Below, in pieces: positions 15,681-24,434 of a DNA stretch of 31,087 nucleotides; the first letter of the stretch is position 1, and every line of letters begins with the position of its first letter. The position numbers and the translations under genes were made by a program. The notes under the pieces were generated by a model. That model saw only the letters and a list, made by a program, of their open reading frames with translations, had not been told where the DNA came from and ran no database searches. Source of the DNA: an uncultured Chryseobacterium sp. Its GTDB lineage: Bacteria; Bacteroidota; Bacteroidia; Flavobacteriales; Weeksellaceae. Where the stretch lies: NCBI RefSeq assembly GCF_936933875.1, contig NZ_CAKZIK010000008.1:1-31087 (forward strand), written 5' to 3'.

Positions 15681-16475
15681 ATGAAAAATTTTATCATCGC
15701 AATAGCTGCATCAGCAGCCCTTATTTCTTGTAAAACGCAACAGACGGCAACTTCGGCTCCAACCAATGTAAATGCGCCTGTAAGCAATACTGCTTTTTTT
15801 AATGCTGTTCAGAAAAAATCTGCTTTCCAGCAAGTGAAAATCAACAGTAAAATTGATGCACAAACCGGAAGTTTCGTGCCAACAATTGATGCTACAATCT
15901 ACATCGAAAACGGTAAGAAAGTTTGGATGAATATGGCGGCAGTTTTTATGAACGTTGCCCGTGGAATTGCCACTCCAGAAGGTATTAAAGGTTATGAAAA
16001 GTTTAACAAAACCTATATCGAATCAGATTTTTCATATTTGAATAATCTTCTGAATGTAAATTTTATCAATTACAATGCGCTTCAAAATCTTTTAGTTGGA
16101 AAAACTTTCATTCCGGTGAACGAAAAGGATTTTGTTTTAACAAAAAATGCTCAAGGCTATACATTGACATCAGGTAAAAATCAGAAAGTTACGGTTGATG
16201 GTAAAACAAATGAGTATAAAGTGAAAATGGATTATTCAGCAGATTTTGATTTGGAAAACGTATTATTGCAAGATGTAAACACTTCCGACAATCTGGAAGT
16301 GCAGTACAGCAACTGGAATTCTGTTTATACAGAACGCTTTCCGAAAAATGTTAAAATAATTATAAAAGGTCAGAAAAACGGCCAAATTTTGCTTGAAAAT
16401 ACGAAATTTGACTTTTCTAAAATGGAAACACCTTATTCAGTTCCAAACAATTATTCCAAAAAAACGATTAGATGA
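15681..16475 (+). CDS. DUF4292 lipoprotein
   Basis: The 264-residue product has a lipoprotein signal with lipobox ending LISC (Cys17), a low-complexity Thr/Asn/Pro linker, and a beta-rich domain of the DUF4292 type (QQVKINSKIDAQTGSF..PTIDATIYIENGKKVWMNMAAVFMNVARGIATPEGIKGY). This family resembles LolA/LolB-like half-barrels, so a role in lipoprotein or envelope handling is possible but unproven. Its TGA overlaps the ATG of the next gene by four bases, so it is coupled with the EnvC-like protein. That pairing is common in Flavobacteriia as I recall. Confidence 0.82.
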   Translation: MKNFIIAIAASAALISCKTQQTATSAPTNVNAPVSNTAFFNAVQKKSAFQQVKINSKIDAQTGSFVPTIDATIYIENGKKVWMNMAAVFMNVARGIATPEGIKGYEKFNKTYIESDFSYLNNLLNVNFINYNALQNLLVGKTFIPVNEKDFVLTKNAQGYTLTSGKNQKVTVDGKTNEYKVKMDYSADFDLENVLLQDVNTSDNLEVQYSNWNSVYTERFPKNVKIIIKGQKNGQILLENTKFDFSKMETPYSVPNNYSKKTIR

Positions 16476-18061
16476 TAAAGAAAAAGCTCTGTATATTTCT
16501 GGGAATCATTATGTTCTGCCTAAGTTTCGGACAGAAAAAAGAACAGCTCCAAAAGCAGAATGCCGAACTTAAAAAACAAATCGCAGCTATTAATGCTAAT
16601 TTGGCGAAGACACAAAATCAGGCGAAACTTTCTGTTGCTTATTTGGCAGATGTCAACAAAAAAATTGCACTTCGCGAAAAAGTTTTCAGCAATACCCAAA
16701 AAGAAAAGAAGCTTATTGAAGACGATATCTATCTAAAACAGTTGGAAATCAACAGACAGAAACGCGAACTTTCTGTATTGAGAAAGAACTATTCAGATGT
16801 TTTAGTAAAAGCATACAAAAATAAAGGAGCACAAAATAAAGTTACCTTTATTCTTTCTGCCAAAAATATGGGAGAAGCAATCCGTAGAGTTCAGTATCTG
16901 AAAAATTATTCGGATTATCAGGATAAAAAAGCTGCTGAAATTATGGGAGTTGCTCAACAAATCCAGAAAACTGTTGGCGCAAGACAGAAGTCTGTTAAAG
17001 ATAAAGACAATCTTTTGAGCAATCAGAAAAGAGATTTAGCTGTTATTGATGCGGAAAGAAAGCAAAAAGAAATTCTTTTGGCAGATTTCAAACGTAATGA
17101 AGTAAAACTGACCGGCGAACTCAAGTTAAAACAGGCAGAATCTAAAGCTTTGGAAGCAAGAATCCGTGCTGTAATTGCTGAAGAAATCAGACTGGCAAAA
17201 GCAAAAGAAGAAGCAGAAAGAGCTGCTCGTGCTGAGAAAGAAAGATTGGCAAAAATTGCGGCAGAAAAAGAAAAAGCGAGAATTGAAGCTGAGAACAAAG
17301 CGAAAATTGCTGCTGCTGCTGAAGCTAAAAGAAAAGCAGACGAGGAAGCAAGAAAGCTGAAAGAAATCGCAGATAAAAAAGCTGCTGAAGAAGCAGAACG
17401 TGCAAAAGCTGCAATTGCCGCTGAAGCCAAAAAATCTGATGATGCAAAAGCTGCTGCAGATGCAGCAAGAGCTGAAGAAAGAAGAGTTGCCGCTGCAAAA
17501 GACGCTGCAGATGCTGCCGCGAAAGCAAAAGCTGCTGCCGATAAAGCTGCTGCTGCAAGAGTTGCAGAAGCTGCAATTGCTAAGAAAAATGAAGATGCTA
17601 AAAAAGCTGCTGAAGATAAAGCAATGACTTCATTTGGAGTTGGTAAAACTGTGGGAAGTGATTTTGCTGCAAACCGTGGAAGAATTGGTTTCCCAGTTGA
17701 TAATGGTAGAATTACCCACCGTTTCGGAAGGCAGCCACACCCCGTTTTTCCTAATATTTGGGAGGAAAATAACGGAATTAAAATTGCCGTTTCTCCGGGA
17801 GCAAGAGCAAAATGTGTGTTTCCTGGAACGGTATCCCGTATTATTGTAGATGGCGGTTCGAAAACTGTAATTGTGCGTCACGGAAATTATTACACAATTT
17901 ATTCTAATTTGGACAGCGTATCTGTTTCTCAGAATCAGCAGGTTTCTGCGGGGACTACAATTGGAGCAGTTGGAACCGATTTTGATGGATCTTATACATT
18001 AGATTTCCAAGTGTGGAACGGAACTGCTGCTGTTGATCCACTCGGTTGGGTTTCGTATTAA
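16472..18061 (+). CDS. EnvC-like murein hydrolase activator (degenerate M23)
   Basis: Periplasmic protein of 529 residues: signal peptide (MIKKKLCIFLGIIMFCLSFGQ), an N-terminal coiled coil (about 22-250) like EnvC, then a long Ala/Lys/Glu-rich helical stretch (about 240-385), and a C-terminal LytM/M23 domain (about 400-529). The zinc ligands of active M23 peptidases are gone: the place of HxxxD reads NNGIKIAV and the place of HxH reads LDFQVWNG. It is therefore expected to activate amidases at the division site and not to cut peptidoglycan itself. The Ala-rich tract is much longer than in E. coli EnvC and its codons are repetitive. It overlaps the upstream lipoprotein gene by four bases. Confidence 0.85.
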   Translation: MIKKKLCIFLGIIMFCLSFGQKKEQLQKQNAELKKQIAAINANLAKTQNQAKLSVAYLADVNKKIALREKVFSNTQKEKKLIEDDIYLKQLEINRQKRELSVLRKNYSDVLVKAYKNKGAQNKVTFILSAKNMGEAIRRVQYLKNYSDYQDKKAAEIMGVAQQIQKTVGARQKSVKDKDNLLSNQKRDLAVIDAERKQKEILLADFKRNEVKLTGELKLKQAESKALEARIRAVIAEEIRLAKAKEEAERAARAEKERLAKIAAEKEKARIEAENKAKIAAAAEAKRKADEEARKLKEIADKKAAEEAERAKAAIAAEAKKSDDAKAAADAARAEERRVAAAKDAADAAAKAKAAADKAAAARVAEAAIAKKNEDAKKAAEDKAMTSFGVGKTVGSDFAANRGRIGFPVDNGRITHRFGRQPHPVFPNIWEENNGIKIAVSPGARAKCVFPGTVSRIIVDGGSKTVIVRHGNYYTIYSNLDSVSVSQNQQVSAGTTIGAVGTDFDGSYTLDFQVWNGTAAVDPLGWVSY

Positions 18062-18070
18062 AATTTATTA

Positions 18071-18078
18071 TACCTTTG
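18071..18078 (+). promoter_or_regulatory. Putative tatA promoter -7 element
   Basis: TACCTTTG, an exact TAnnTTTG match, lies 26 bases before the tatA ATG. A TTG at 18046-18048 stands 22 bases upstream, slightly long for the -33 element. Confidence 0.45.
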
Positions 18079-18096
18079 CTTTCTAAAATTTGAAAA

Positions 18097-18285
18097 ATGG
18101 AAACATTAACAATATTAAGTTTATCTTGGCAACACATCCTAATCGTTGCAATTATCGTACTTCTACTTTTCGGAGGGAAAAAAATTCCTGAATTAATGAG
18201 AGGTGTTGGAAGCGGTATCAAAGAATTTAAAGATGCTGTAAAAGAAGAAGATAAAAAAACAGAAGATAAAACTCCTACCAACTAA
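18097..18285 (+). CDS. tatA: Twin-arginine translocase subunit TatA
   Basis: Pore-forming subunit of the Tat system that exports folded proteins across the inner membrane. The 62-residue product has the family layout: a short N-terminus, one membrane segment (HILIVAIIVLLLF), the FGGKKIPELMRGVGSGIKEFK hinge and amphipathic helix, and a charged tail. Length is typical. No tatC is seen nearby. The DUF4254 gene starts 6 bases later, so the two are probably cotranscribed. Confidence 0.95.
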   Translation: METLTILSLSWQHILIVAIIVLLLFGGKKIPELMRGVGSGIKEFKDAVKEEDKKTEDKTPTN

Positions 18286-18291
18286 TTTTTT

Positions 18292-18903
18292 ATGTCCTTT
18301 ACAGAACTTGCTTGGTCGGTTTTTAATCGCTCCGTAGAAGACTATCATATTAAGGATGATGTAGATACTTCCGTAGAAAATCCATACGAGAAAGACAGTT
18401 TGGAACGGCTTTTGTATGCTAAAAACTGGATTGATACCGTACAATGGCATTTGGAGGATATCATCAGGGATGAAAATATCGATCCCATTGCAGCTTTAAA
18501 GCTTAAAAGAAGAATCGACACTTCTAACCAGCAACGTACTGATTTGGTGGAATTTATAGATGGTTGGTTCTTTGAAAAATACAAAAATATTACTCCAAAA
18601 CCAGATGCTAAAATTAATACTGAAACTCCAGCTTGGGCAGTTGACAGGTATTCTATTTTAGTACTGAAAGTTTATCACATGTCACTTGAAGCTCATAGAG
18701 TAGATGCAAGTGACGAACACAGAGAAAACTGTACGGCAAAGCTGAATGTTTTGCTGGAACAGAAAAAAGATCTCTCAAATGCCATAGATCAGCTCTTGCT
18801 TGATATTGAGAACGGTAACGTTAAGATGAAGGTTTACAAACAGATGAAAATGTACAATGATGAAAGTCTTAACCCAATCCTGTATCAAAAGGCAAAAAAA
18901 TGA
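18292..18903 (+). CDS. DUF4254 domain-containing protein
   Basis: Soluble, mostly helical protein of 203 residues with the DUF4254 pattern: LAWSVFNRSVEDYHIKDDV near the N-terminus, LERLLYAKNWIDTVQWHLEDIIRD, LKLKRRIDTSNQQRTDLVEFID, and AWAVDRYSILVLKVYHM. No signal peptide. The biochemical role of this family is not known to me. It sits between tatA and a lipoprotein gene with which it overlaps by four bases (ATGA), so the three probably form one transcript. Confidence 0.8.
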   Translation: MSFTELAWSVFNRSVEDYHIKDDVDTSVENPYEKDSLERLLYAKNWIDTVQWHLEDIIRDENIDPIAALKLKRRIDTSNQQRTDLVEFIDGWFFEKYKNITPKPDAKINTETPAWAVDRYSILVLKVYHMSLEAHRVDASDEHRENCTAKLNVLLEQKKDLSNAIDQLLLDIENGNVKMKVYKQMKMYNDESLNPILYQKAKK

Positions 18904-19367
18904 CGAAATATCTTACAATTGCATTGATGGGTTTAATGTTGGCTTCGTGTTCTACAGAGAAAGTAAACTTATCGCCTGTTTATGACAGTTATTCGACTTC
19001 CGCAAACGTATCGATTCAAAATTATCCGGATCGATTTTCTGATAAAACAAGTCAGAATTTTTATGCTTCGGAACTTATTAATCAAATTTCAACCTTCCCG
19101 AATTTCCAAAACAGTGGTTTGGATAAAGAAGTTACCAACTTGAAATATCAGGTGAAGCAATATGTTTATGCATTGCAGGAGTACAACAAAAATGGGAGAG
19201 AGAATGCATTGGGAGAAGTTGAAAAATCGTACAAAAAAATCCAAAAGCTTAGGAAGTTTTTAAATCCGGATGAGGATCAGGTCATCAACCGATATTTGGT
19301 TAGGATTAAAAGCAATATCGCTCAATTGGAGTCGATGAAAACTAAAGACAGTCTGTCCTCAAATTAA
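18900..19367 (+). CDS. Small lipoprotein of unknown function
   Basis: The 155-residue product begins with a clear lipoprotein signal (MTKYLTIALMGLMLASC, Cys17). The mature part is polar and mainly helical, with ELINQISTFPNFQNSGLDKEVTNLKYQVKQYVYALQEY and a Lys-rich C-terminal helix. I do not recognise a named domain. Overlap with the preceding DUF4254 gene points to joint expression. Likely anchored in the outer or inner membrane facing the periplasm. Confidence 0.65.
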   Translation: MTKYLTIALMGLMLASCSTEKVNLSPVYDSYSTSANVSIQNYPDRFSDKTSQNFYASELINQISTFPNFQNSGLDKEVTNLKYQVKQYVYALQEYNKNGRENALGEVEKSYKKIQKLRKFLNPDEDQVINRYLVRIKSNIAQLESMKTKDSLSSN

Positions 19368-19388
19368 TAACCACAGCAATTAAAATTT

Positions 19389-19994
19389 ATGATTAAAATT
19401 CAAGCGGAAGCTAATGTTCCTACGGAATATGGCAAGTTCCGGATGATTGCTTTTTCCGAAAATGAAAACGACTGGATGCCACACATGGCGATTATTTCGG
19501 AATCTACAGATTTTTCGCAACCCGTGAATGTGAGATTTCATTCCGAATGTATTACCGGCGAAGTTTTTCATTCTAAAAAATGTGAGTGTGGACAGCAATT
19601 GGATGCAGCCATGAAATACATCCACGAGAATGGAGGAATTATCATTTATCTTCGTCAGGAAGGCAGAAATATTGGGATTATTAATAAATTGAAAGCTTAC
19701 TCGCTTCAGGAAAAAGGCTTTGATACGGTAGAAGCAAATCTTCAGCTTGGACTTCCTGCGGATGACAGAGATTTTAAAGTTGCCATTGAAATTCTGAATA
19801 TTTTAGAGGTGAAGGAAATTAATTTGCTCACCAATAATCCTGAAAAAATGCAGGATGTTATTGAAAGCAACGTGAAGCTGAATAAAAGAATTCCGCTACA
19901 GATTGCAGCTAACGAAATAAGCAAATCTTACCTTCAAACCAAAAAAGATTATTTCGGACATCTTTTGGAAGACAAAGAAGAACCGAACGACTAA
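19389..19994 (+). CDS. ribA: GTP cyclohydrolase II (RibA), stand-alone
   Basis: Converts GTP to diaminohydroxy-ribosylaminopyrimidine 5'-phosphate, formate and pyrophosphate at the start of riboflavin synthesis. Zinc ligands Cys54, Cys65 and Cys67 are in CITGEVFHSKKCEC, and the GTP-binding and catalytic segments YLRQEGRNIGIINKLKAY and LLTNNPEKM are intact. With 201 residues it is a single-domain RibA; many Bacteroidota carry the fused RibBA, so a second copy elsewhere is likely. It is the last gene of a plus-strand run that ends in a strong terminator. Confidence 0.92.
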   Translation: MIKIQAEANVPTEYGKFRMIAFSENENDWMPHMAIISESTDFSQPVNVRFHSECITGEVFHSKKCECGQQLDAAMKYIHENGGIIIYLRQEGRNIGIINKLKAYSLQEKGFDTVEANLQLGLPADDRDFKVAIEILNILEVKEINLLTNNPEKMQDVIESNVKLNKRIPLQIAANEISKSYLQTKKDYFGHLLEDKEEPND

Positions 19995-20035
19995 TAAAAA
20001 AAACGCTTTGAGAAATTTCAAAGCGTTTTTTTTAT
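19995..20035. terminator. Strong bidirectional terminator between ribA and deoD
   Basis: Perfect 10-bp stem AACGCTTTGA (20002-20011) / TCAAAGCGTT (20018-20027), extendable through flanking A and T runs, with a 6-base loop. A run of A on the left and T on the right serves both convergent genes. Confidence 0.92.
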
Positions 20036-20050
20036 TTATTGTATTTGAAC

Positions 20051-20758
20051 TTAAAGTTTCAAAGCGGTTTCCAAAGCCAAATCTATCATTGGTTTTAAAG
20101 CTTTTTCTCTTTCGTCTGAAGAAATTTGTTCCTGTATTGGAATAATATCTGAAACCGTAAGAATTGTAGCCGCATTTTTTCCTAAATGTTTTGCGTTGGC
20201 AAAAAGTGCAAAAGCTTCCATTTCTACTGCAAGACAATTATATTTTGAAGCAATTGCAGGAGTTCCGGGATCTTTTCTGTAAAAAATATCACTCGTATGG
20301 ATGTTAGTTGATTTACATTCAAGTCCTAAACCAGCTGCAGTTTCGTTAATAGTTTCGTACGCAATTCCTTGGTGAGGAAGGATTTCTTCTTCAAAGCCCC
20401 AAGCAAATTTTGCATAAGTAGATTCGCTTGCTGCATTTTCAACATTCAGAACATCAAATAACTTTACATCTGTAGAATATCCGCCGCAAGTTCCGATTCT
20501 TATAATAGTCTCTACATCATATCCTGTGTACAGTTCGTAAGAATAAATACCAATACTTGGAGCTCCCATTCCGCTTGCACCAACAGAAATTTCTTTCCCT
20601 TTATACAAACCTGTAAAATAGAAAATACCTCTAGTTTGGCTCACCAGTTTTACATCATTTAAAAAATTATCTGCGATATATTTTGCTCTTAATGGATCTC
20701 CCGGTTGTAGTACTGTTTTGGCTATTTCGCCTTTTTTTGCACTGATATGTACACTCAT
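20051..20758 (-). CDS. deoD: Purine nucleoside phosphorylase, DeoD type
   Basis: Phosphorolyses purine (deoxy)nucleosides to base and pentose-1-phosphate in the salvage pathway (cytoplasm, hexamer). Family marks: MSVHISAKKGEIAKTVLQPGDPLRAKYIA at the start, GASGMGAPSIGIYSYEL, RIGTCGG, and AVEMEAFALF followed by TVSDII near the end, with the catalytic Asp in SDII. The ATG at 20758 gives 235 residues, the usual length; an upstream in-frame ATG at 20779 would place the start inside the promoter element and is rejected. Confidence 0.95.
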   Translation of the reverse strand: MSVHISAKKGEIAKTVLQPGDPLRAKYIADNFLNDVKLVSQTRGIFYFTGLYKGKEISVGASGMGAPSIGIYSYELYTGYDVETIIRIGTCGGYSTDVKLFDVLNVENAASESTYAKFAWGFEEEILPHQGIAYETINETAAGLGLECKSTNIHTSDIFYRKDPGTPAIASKYNCLAVEMEAFALFANAKHLGKNAATILTVSDIIPIQEQISSDEREKALKPMIDLALETALKL

Positions 20759-20776
20759 AATATTTTCGAATTTTAA

Positions 20777-20784
20777 CAAATATA
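20777..20784 (-). promoter_or_regulatory. Putative deoD promoter -7 element
   Basis: The minus strand reads TATATTTG, an exact TAnnTTTG match, 18 bases before the deoD ATG at 20758. This supports the shorter start. No clear -33 TTG was seen. Confidence 0.45.
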
Positions 20785-20812
20785 GGAAGTTTCCCGCAGT
20801 GCTGAAATTTTA

Positions 20813-20847
20813 ATAAAAAAAATCCACCGGTGAAGGTGGATTTTTAT
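20813..20847. terminator. Terminator of the 20863-21378 lipoprotein gene
   Basis: Stem AATCCACC (20821-20828) / GGTGGATT (20835-20842) with a 6-base loop. On the minus strand it is followed by a long T run (complement of 20813-20820), a classic terminator. It also isolates deoD from readthrough. Confidence 0.85.
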
Positions 20848-20862
20848 CTGTATTTCAGATTG

Positions 20863-21378
20863 TTACAAAGTTTTCACGTTTGTGTCATCAATTCCGTAGA
20901 ATCTCATTACATCATAATAATTACTGTAATCTACAGCTGCTTTACCTGTTGAAGCCGGAACAACAACAATTCTGAAAGTTTGTCCGTTCAAGTAAGTGTT
21001 TTTGAAGGTTGTAGATTGTGCGGTTAAATCAATGGCACCACCTGCATAAATTTGTACATCATTTCTTGTGAAATCAAAATCATAATCTAATTCACCTTCT
21101 GTTAAAAACAAAGTTCTTGGAATTTGTTGCCAAACTGTGTTACCGCCATCTGTTCCACTTTTTCTGTACACCAAAATAACATCACTTGTTGGGATAGGAG
21201 AGTTGAATGTTCTTGTAATTACATAATCTCCACTGCTGTTTACCGCAAAATTATCAGTAATATCGTATGCTACAGAGTATGTATCGTTGTCTGTAATTGT
21301 ATCAGTAGTTGAATTATCACAACTAACAAAAGTAAGGGCAAGAAATGCCGCAAATAAGAGAGAAAAATACTTTTTCAT
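20863..21378 (-). CDS. Lipoprotein of unknown function
   Basis: The start is set at 21378 because it gives a proper lipoprotein signal, MKKYFSLLFAAFLALTFVSC (Cys20); a longer frame upstream has no start-like sequence. The 171-residue product has a Thr/Asp-rich linker after the cysteine, then a beta-rich domain (SVAYDITDNFAV, DYVITRTFNSPIPTSDVILVYRK, FRIVVVPAST). No named family is recognised, although similar short lipoproteins are frequent in Chryseobacterium-type genomes as I recall. Monocistronic, divergent from the GH3 gene. Confidence 0.7.
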   Translation of the reverse strand: MKKYFSLLFAAFLALTFVSCDNSTTDTITDNDTYSVAYDITDNFAVNSSGDYVITRTFNSPIPTSDVILVYRKSGTDGGNTVWQQIPRTLFLTEGELDYDFDFTRNDVQIYAGGAIDLTAQSTTFKNTYLNGQTFRIVVVPASTGKAAVDYSNYYDVMRFYGIDDTNVKTL

Positions 21379-21473
21379 TTTTATAAATATTAGAGTTATG
21401 TTTTTCTTTATCCAAAACATATACCAAATATTTTTTATGAATAATTTAACAGCCGTTCCGAAAAGAAAAATTG

Positions 21474-21481
21474 TATTTTTG
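21474..21481 (+). promoter_or_regulatory. Putative promoter -7 element of the GH3/bshA unit
   Basis: TATTTTTG fits TAnnTTTG and lies 18 bases before the ATG of the GH3 gene. No convincing -33 element is visible. Confidence 0.45.
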
Positions 21482-21498
21482 TTGTCAAACATCAATTA

Positions 21499-23220
21499 AT
21501 GCAAAGACTTTTTTTATCACTAATAATCGCTGTTTCTTTAATTTCAAATGTATCGGCGCAATACGTTCCGAAAAATCTTTCCAAAGAAGATTTAAAAAAA
21601 GCCAATGATTGGGTTGACAAAACCTACAACTCACTTTCTCAGGATGAAAAGTTGGGACAGCTTTTCATTGTTGCGTTATACACCAATAAAGACGATGCCC
21701 ACATCAACAACGTTCGCAATTTGGTGGTGAACGAAAAACTGGGAGGATTAATCTTAATGCAGGACGACGCAGCGAAAGAAATCGATTTGGTGAACGAATT
21801 CCAAAGCAAATCCAAAGTTCCGATGATGATTGGGATGGATGCAGAATGGGGACTTTTTCAAAGAATTGCTGCAGCACACAAATTTCCTTGGGCAATGACT
21901 TTAGGTGCCATTCAGGATAAAAATTTAATCACCGAAATGGCTGCGAAAATTGCAGATGATGCTAAAAGAATGGGTGTAAACTGGGATTTTGCTCCTGTTG
22001 TTGATGTGAATACCAATCCGGATAATCCGATTATTGGGAACAGAAGTTTCGGCTCTGATGTTCAGAATGTTGTAAATTCTGCAATGGCTTATTCCAACGG
22101 ACTTCAGAACAGCAATGTTTTGGCGGCGATTAAGCATTTTCCGGGACACGGCGATACGAATACGGATTCTCATTTAGACTTGCCTGTTGTTTCTCATAAG
22201 TTAGAAAGATTGAACAGTGTAGAACTGGCTCCTTTCAAAGCTTTGATGGATAAAGGAATTGGTGGTGTGATGGTTGCGCATTTGTACGTTCCTGCTTTAG
22301 AAAGTACAAAAGGAATACCTGCTTCCATTTCAAAAAATATTATTACTGGTTTGCTGAAAGAAAAATTTGGCTATAAAGGTTTAATTATTACGGATGCTTT
22401 GAACATGGGTGCCGTTGCAAAACGTTACAAACCAGGAGAACTGGATGCTTTGGCTTTTAAAGCCGGAAACGACATTATGCTTTTTTCTGATGGCGTAAAA
22501 GAAGGAAAAAGACTCATTCAGTTGGCGATTGACAGCAAAGAAATTTCACAAAGCAGAGTAGAAGAAAGTGTAAAGAAAATCCTTTTGACAAAATATTTCC
22601 TTGGACTTTCGAAATATACACCGAGAAATCCTGCAAATATCAGCAGCGATTTGAATAATGATTCTCATAAAACTTTGGTTCAGAATTTATATTCGAATGC
22701 ATTAACGCTTTTGAAAGACCAAAAGAAACTACTTCCGCTAAATTGCAACGAAAAATATTATTACGTTCCGTTGGAAGAAGCGCCGTATCAAACTTTTGCC
22801 AATCAACTGAATTTGAACACAACAGTTATTGTTAAAAAACCCTCAGAAATTTCGACAATTCCGGCAAATTCAAAGGTGATTGTTGGTTTTCATAAAGACA
22901 ATTCTACGGCTTACAAACCTTATAAAATCTCTGCGGAAAGCAAAAAAGTATTGGCAGATTTAAGCATAAATCAAAGTGTAATTCTTACCGTTTTCGGTTC
23001 TGCTTATGCTTTGAAAGATGTTGATGTTTCGAAAGTTTCAACAGTATTGGTCGCGTATGAAAACAATGACGATTCTATGACCGCTGTTGGAAAAGCTTTG
23101 AACGGACAAACGAAAATTTCAGGCAGACTTCCTGTTTTGGTTAATGATAAACTGAAAGCTGGAATGGGAATGGATTTGAATCCTCAAACTAAAATTAATT
23201 TGAACACAACTTCAAAATAA
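21499..23220 (+). CDS. Family 3 glycoside hydrolase, NagZ-like beta-N-acetylhexosaminidase
   Basis: Exported enzyme (signal peptide MQRLFLSLIIAVSLISNVSA) of 573 residues. The TIM barrel (about 40-370) carries KHFPGHGDTNTDSH (212-225), the His/Asp acid-base dyad loop typical of NagZ-type enzymes, and the nucleophile Asp299 in TDALNMGAV. A second alpha/beta domain of about 190 residues follows (ALTLLKDQKKLLPLN onwards), as in longer GH3 proteins. It likely releases N-acetylglucosamine from peptidoglycan or other glycans in the periplasm. This differs from the cytoplasmic, single-domain NagZ of Gammaproteobacteria. bshA follows by 31 bases on the same strand. Confidence 0.88.
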   Translation: MQRLFLSLIIAVSLISNVSAQYVPKNLSKEDLKKANDWVDKTYNSLSQDEKLGQLFIVALYTNKDDAHINNVRNLVVNEKLGGLILMQDDAAKEIDLVNEFQSKSKVPMMIGMDAEWGLFQRIAAAHKFPWAMTLGAIQDKNLITEMAAKIADDAKRMGVNWDFAPVVDVNTNPDNPIIGNRSFGSDVQNVVNSAMAYSNGLQNSNVLAAIKHFPGHGDTNTDSHLDLPVVSHKLERLNSVELAPFKALMDKGIGGVMVAHLYVPALESTKGIPASISKNIITGLLKEKFGYKGLIITDALNMGAVAKRYKPGELDALAFKAGNDIMLFSDGVKEGKRLIQLAIDSKEISQSRVEESVKKILLTKYFLGLSKYTPRNPANISSDLNNDSHKTLVQNLYSNALTLLKDQKKLLPLNCNEKYYYVPLEEAPYQTFANQLNLNTTVIVKKPSEISTIPANSKVIVGFHKDNSTAYKPYKISAESKKVLADLSINQSVILTVFGSAYALKDVDVSKVSTVLVAYENNDDSMTAVGKALNGQTKISGRLPVLVNDKLKAGMGMDLNPQTKINLNTTSK

Positions 23221-23251
23221 ATCTGAAGAAAAATCTTCAAAAAATATAACA

Positions 23252-24388
23252 ATGAAAATCGGAATTCTCTGTTATCCAACTTATGGTGGAAGTGGAATTG
23301 TAGCAACGGAATTGGGAATGTCGCTCGCGAAAAAAGGCTATGAAGTGCACTTCATCAGTTCCGCACTTCCGGCGCGTTTGGATATTACCAACCCCAATAT
23401 TTTTTTCCACAAAGTAAATGTTCAGACGTATCCGCTTTTTCAATATCAACCTTATGATATTGCCTTGTCTTCGATGATTTATCGGGTTGTGAATTTATAC
23501 AAACTTGATATTCTTCACGCGCATTACGCAATTCCTTACGCTTACGCAGCCTTTACAGCAAAACAAATGCTGAAAGAAGACGGAAAGGACATTCCTTTGG
23601 TTACCACGCTTCACGGAACTGATATTACATTGGTTGGTCAACATCCCAGTTACAAACACGCGGTGGAATTCTCTATCAATCAATCAGATACAATCACTTC
23701 AGTTTCAGAAAGTTTGAAGAAAGACACGCTTCAGTTTTTCAATATTAAAAAAGAAATTCAGGTTATTACGAATTTTATCGATAATTCTGAATTTGATGAC
23801 TGTAATGACTGTCAGAGAAGTCAGTTTGCAAACGCAGATGAAAAAATTCTGATTCACGTTTCCAATCTTCGTCCGGTAAAACGTGTCGGAGAAGTGTTGC
23901 AGATTTTCAAAAATGTTCAGCAGAAGGTAAAATCGAAGCTCATTATCATCGGTGAAGGTCCCGATATGGAAATTGTCAACTCGTTTATGGAAGAAAATCC
24001 GGAGCTCATCGACAAAATCCGTCTGCTTGGAAAAGTAAATGATTTGTACCGAATTTTGCAGCTTTCAGACGTGTTTTTATTGCCTTCTGAACAGGAAAGT
24101 TTCGGTTTGGCAGCTCTTGAAGCAATGGCTGCAAATACGCCCGTTATTTCTTCCAACGCAGGTGGAATCCCGGAAGTAAATATTCAGGGAGAAACCGGTT
24201 ATCTCGCAGAAATCGGGAATGTGGATACTATGAGCAATTACACGATTAAACTGTTGAGCGACGAGAATCTTTTGGCCGAAATGAAGAAAAATGCTAAAGC
24301 TCAGGCAAGAAAATTCGATTTGAAAAACATTATTCCGCTCTACGAAGCGATGTACGAGAAGACGATTGCGGATTTCGAAAAGAACTAA
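23252..24388 (+). CDS. bshA: N-acetyl-alpha-D-glucosaminyl L-malate synthase BshA
   Basis: GT-B glycosyltransferase (GT4) that joins GlcNAc from UDP-GlcNAc to L-malate, the first step of bacillithiol synthesis. The 378-residue product begins KIGILCYPTYGGSGIVATELG, the BshA form of the N-terminal loop, continues with HAHYAIPYAYAAF and TTLHGTDITLVG, and holds the donor-binding EQESFGLAALEAMA near 290. Length matches the family. bshB and bshC are not in the window. Transcribed with the GH3 gene. Confidence 0.95.
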   Translation: MKIGILCYPTYGGSGIVATELGMSLAKKGYEVHFISSALPARLDITNPNIFFHKVNVQTYPLFQYQPYDIALSSMIYRVVNLYKLDILHAHYAIPYAYAAFTAKQMLKEDGKDIPLVTTLHGTDITLVGQHPSYKHAVEFSINQSDTITSVSESLKKDTLQFFNIKKEIQVITNFIDNSEFDDCNDCQRSQFANADEKILIHVSNLRPVKRVGEVLQIFKNVQQKVKSKLIIIGEGPDMEIVNSFMEENPELIDKIRLLGKVNDLYRILQLSDVFLLPSEQESFGLAALEAMAANTPVISSNAGGIPEVNIQGETGYLAEIGNVDTMSNYTIKLLSDENLLAEMKKNAKAQARKFDLKNIIPLYEAMYEKTIADFEKN

Positions 24389-24398
24389 TTTTTTTCTG

Positions 24399-24406
24399 TA
24401 CCTTTA
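24399..24406 (+). promoter_or_regulatory. Near-consensus promoter element before the DUF2851 gene
   Basis: TACCTTTA differs from TAnnTTTG in the last base only and lies 29 bases before the ATG. The similar GTATCTTTA stands before paaH at 27338-27346. Weak evidence by itself. Confidence 0.3.
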
Positions 24407-24434
24407 AGTTGACACAAAAAATGAAAACTTAAAG

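Noticed and set aside
17023..17430. Minus-strand Ala/Ser-rich frame opposite the EnvC-like gene
   Set aside because: Mirror of the repetitive Ala/Lys/Glu codons on the real strand.
17325..17627. Leu/Gln-rich frames on both strands
   Set aside because: Frame-shifted readings of the same low-complexity tract.
19389..19994. Stand-alone RibA as a transferred gene
   Set aside because: Composition and context match the neighbours, and a single-domain RibA is not rare; nothing indicates transfer.
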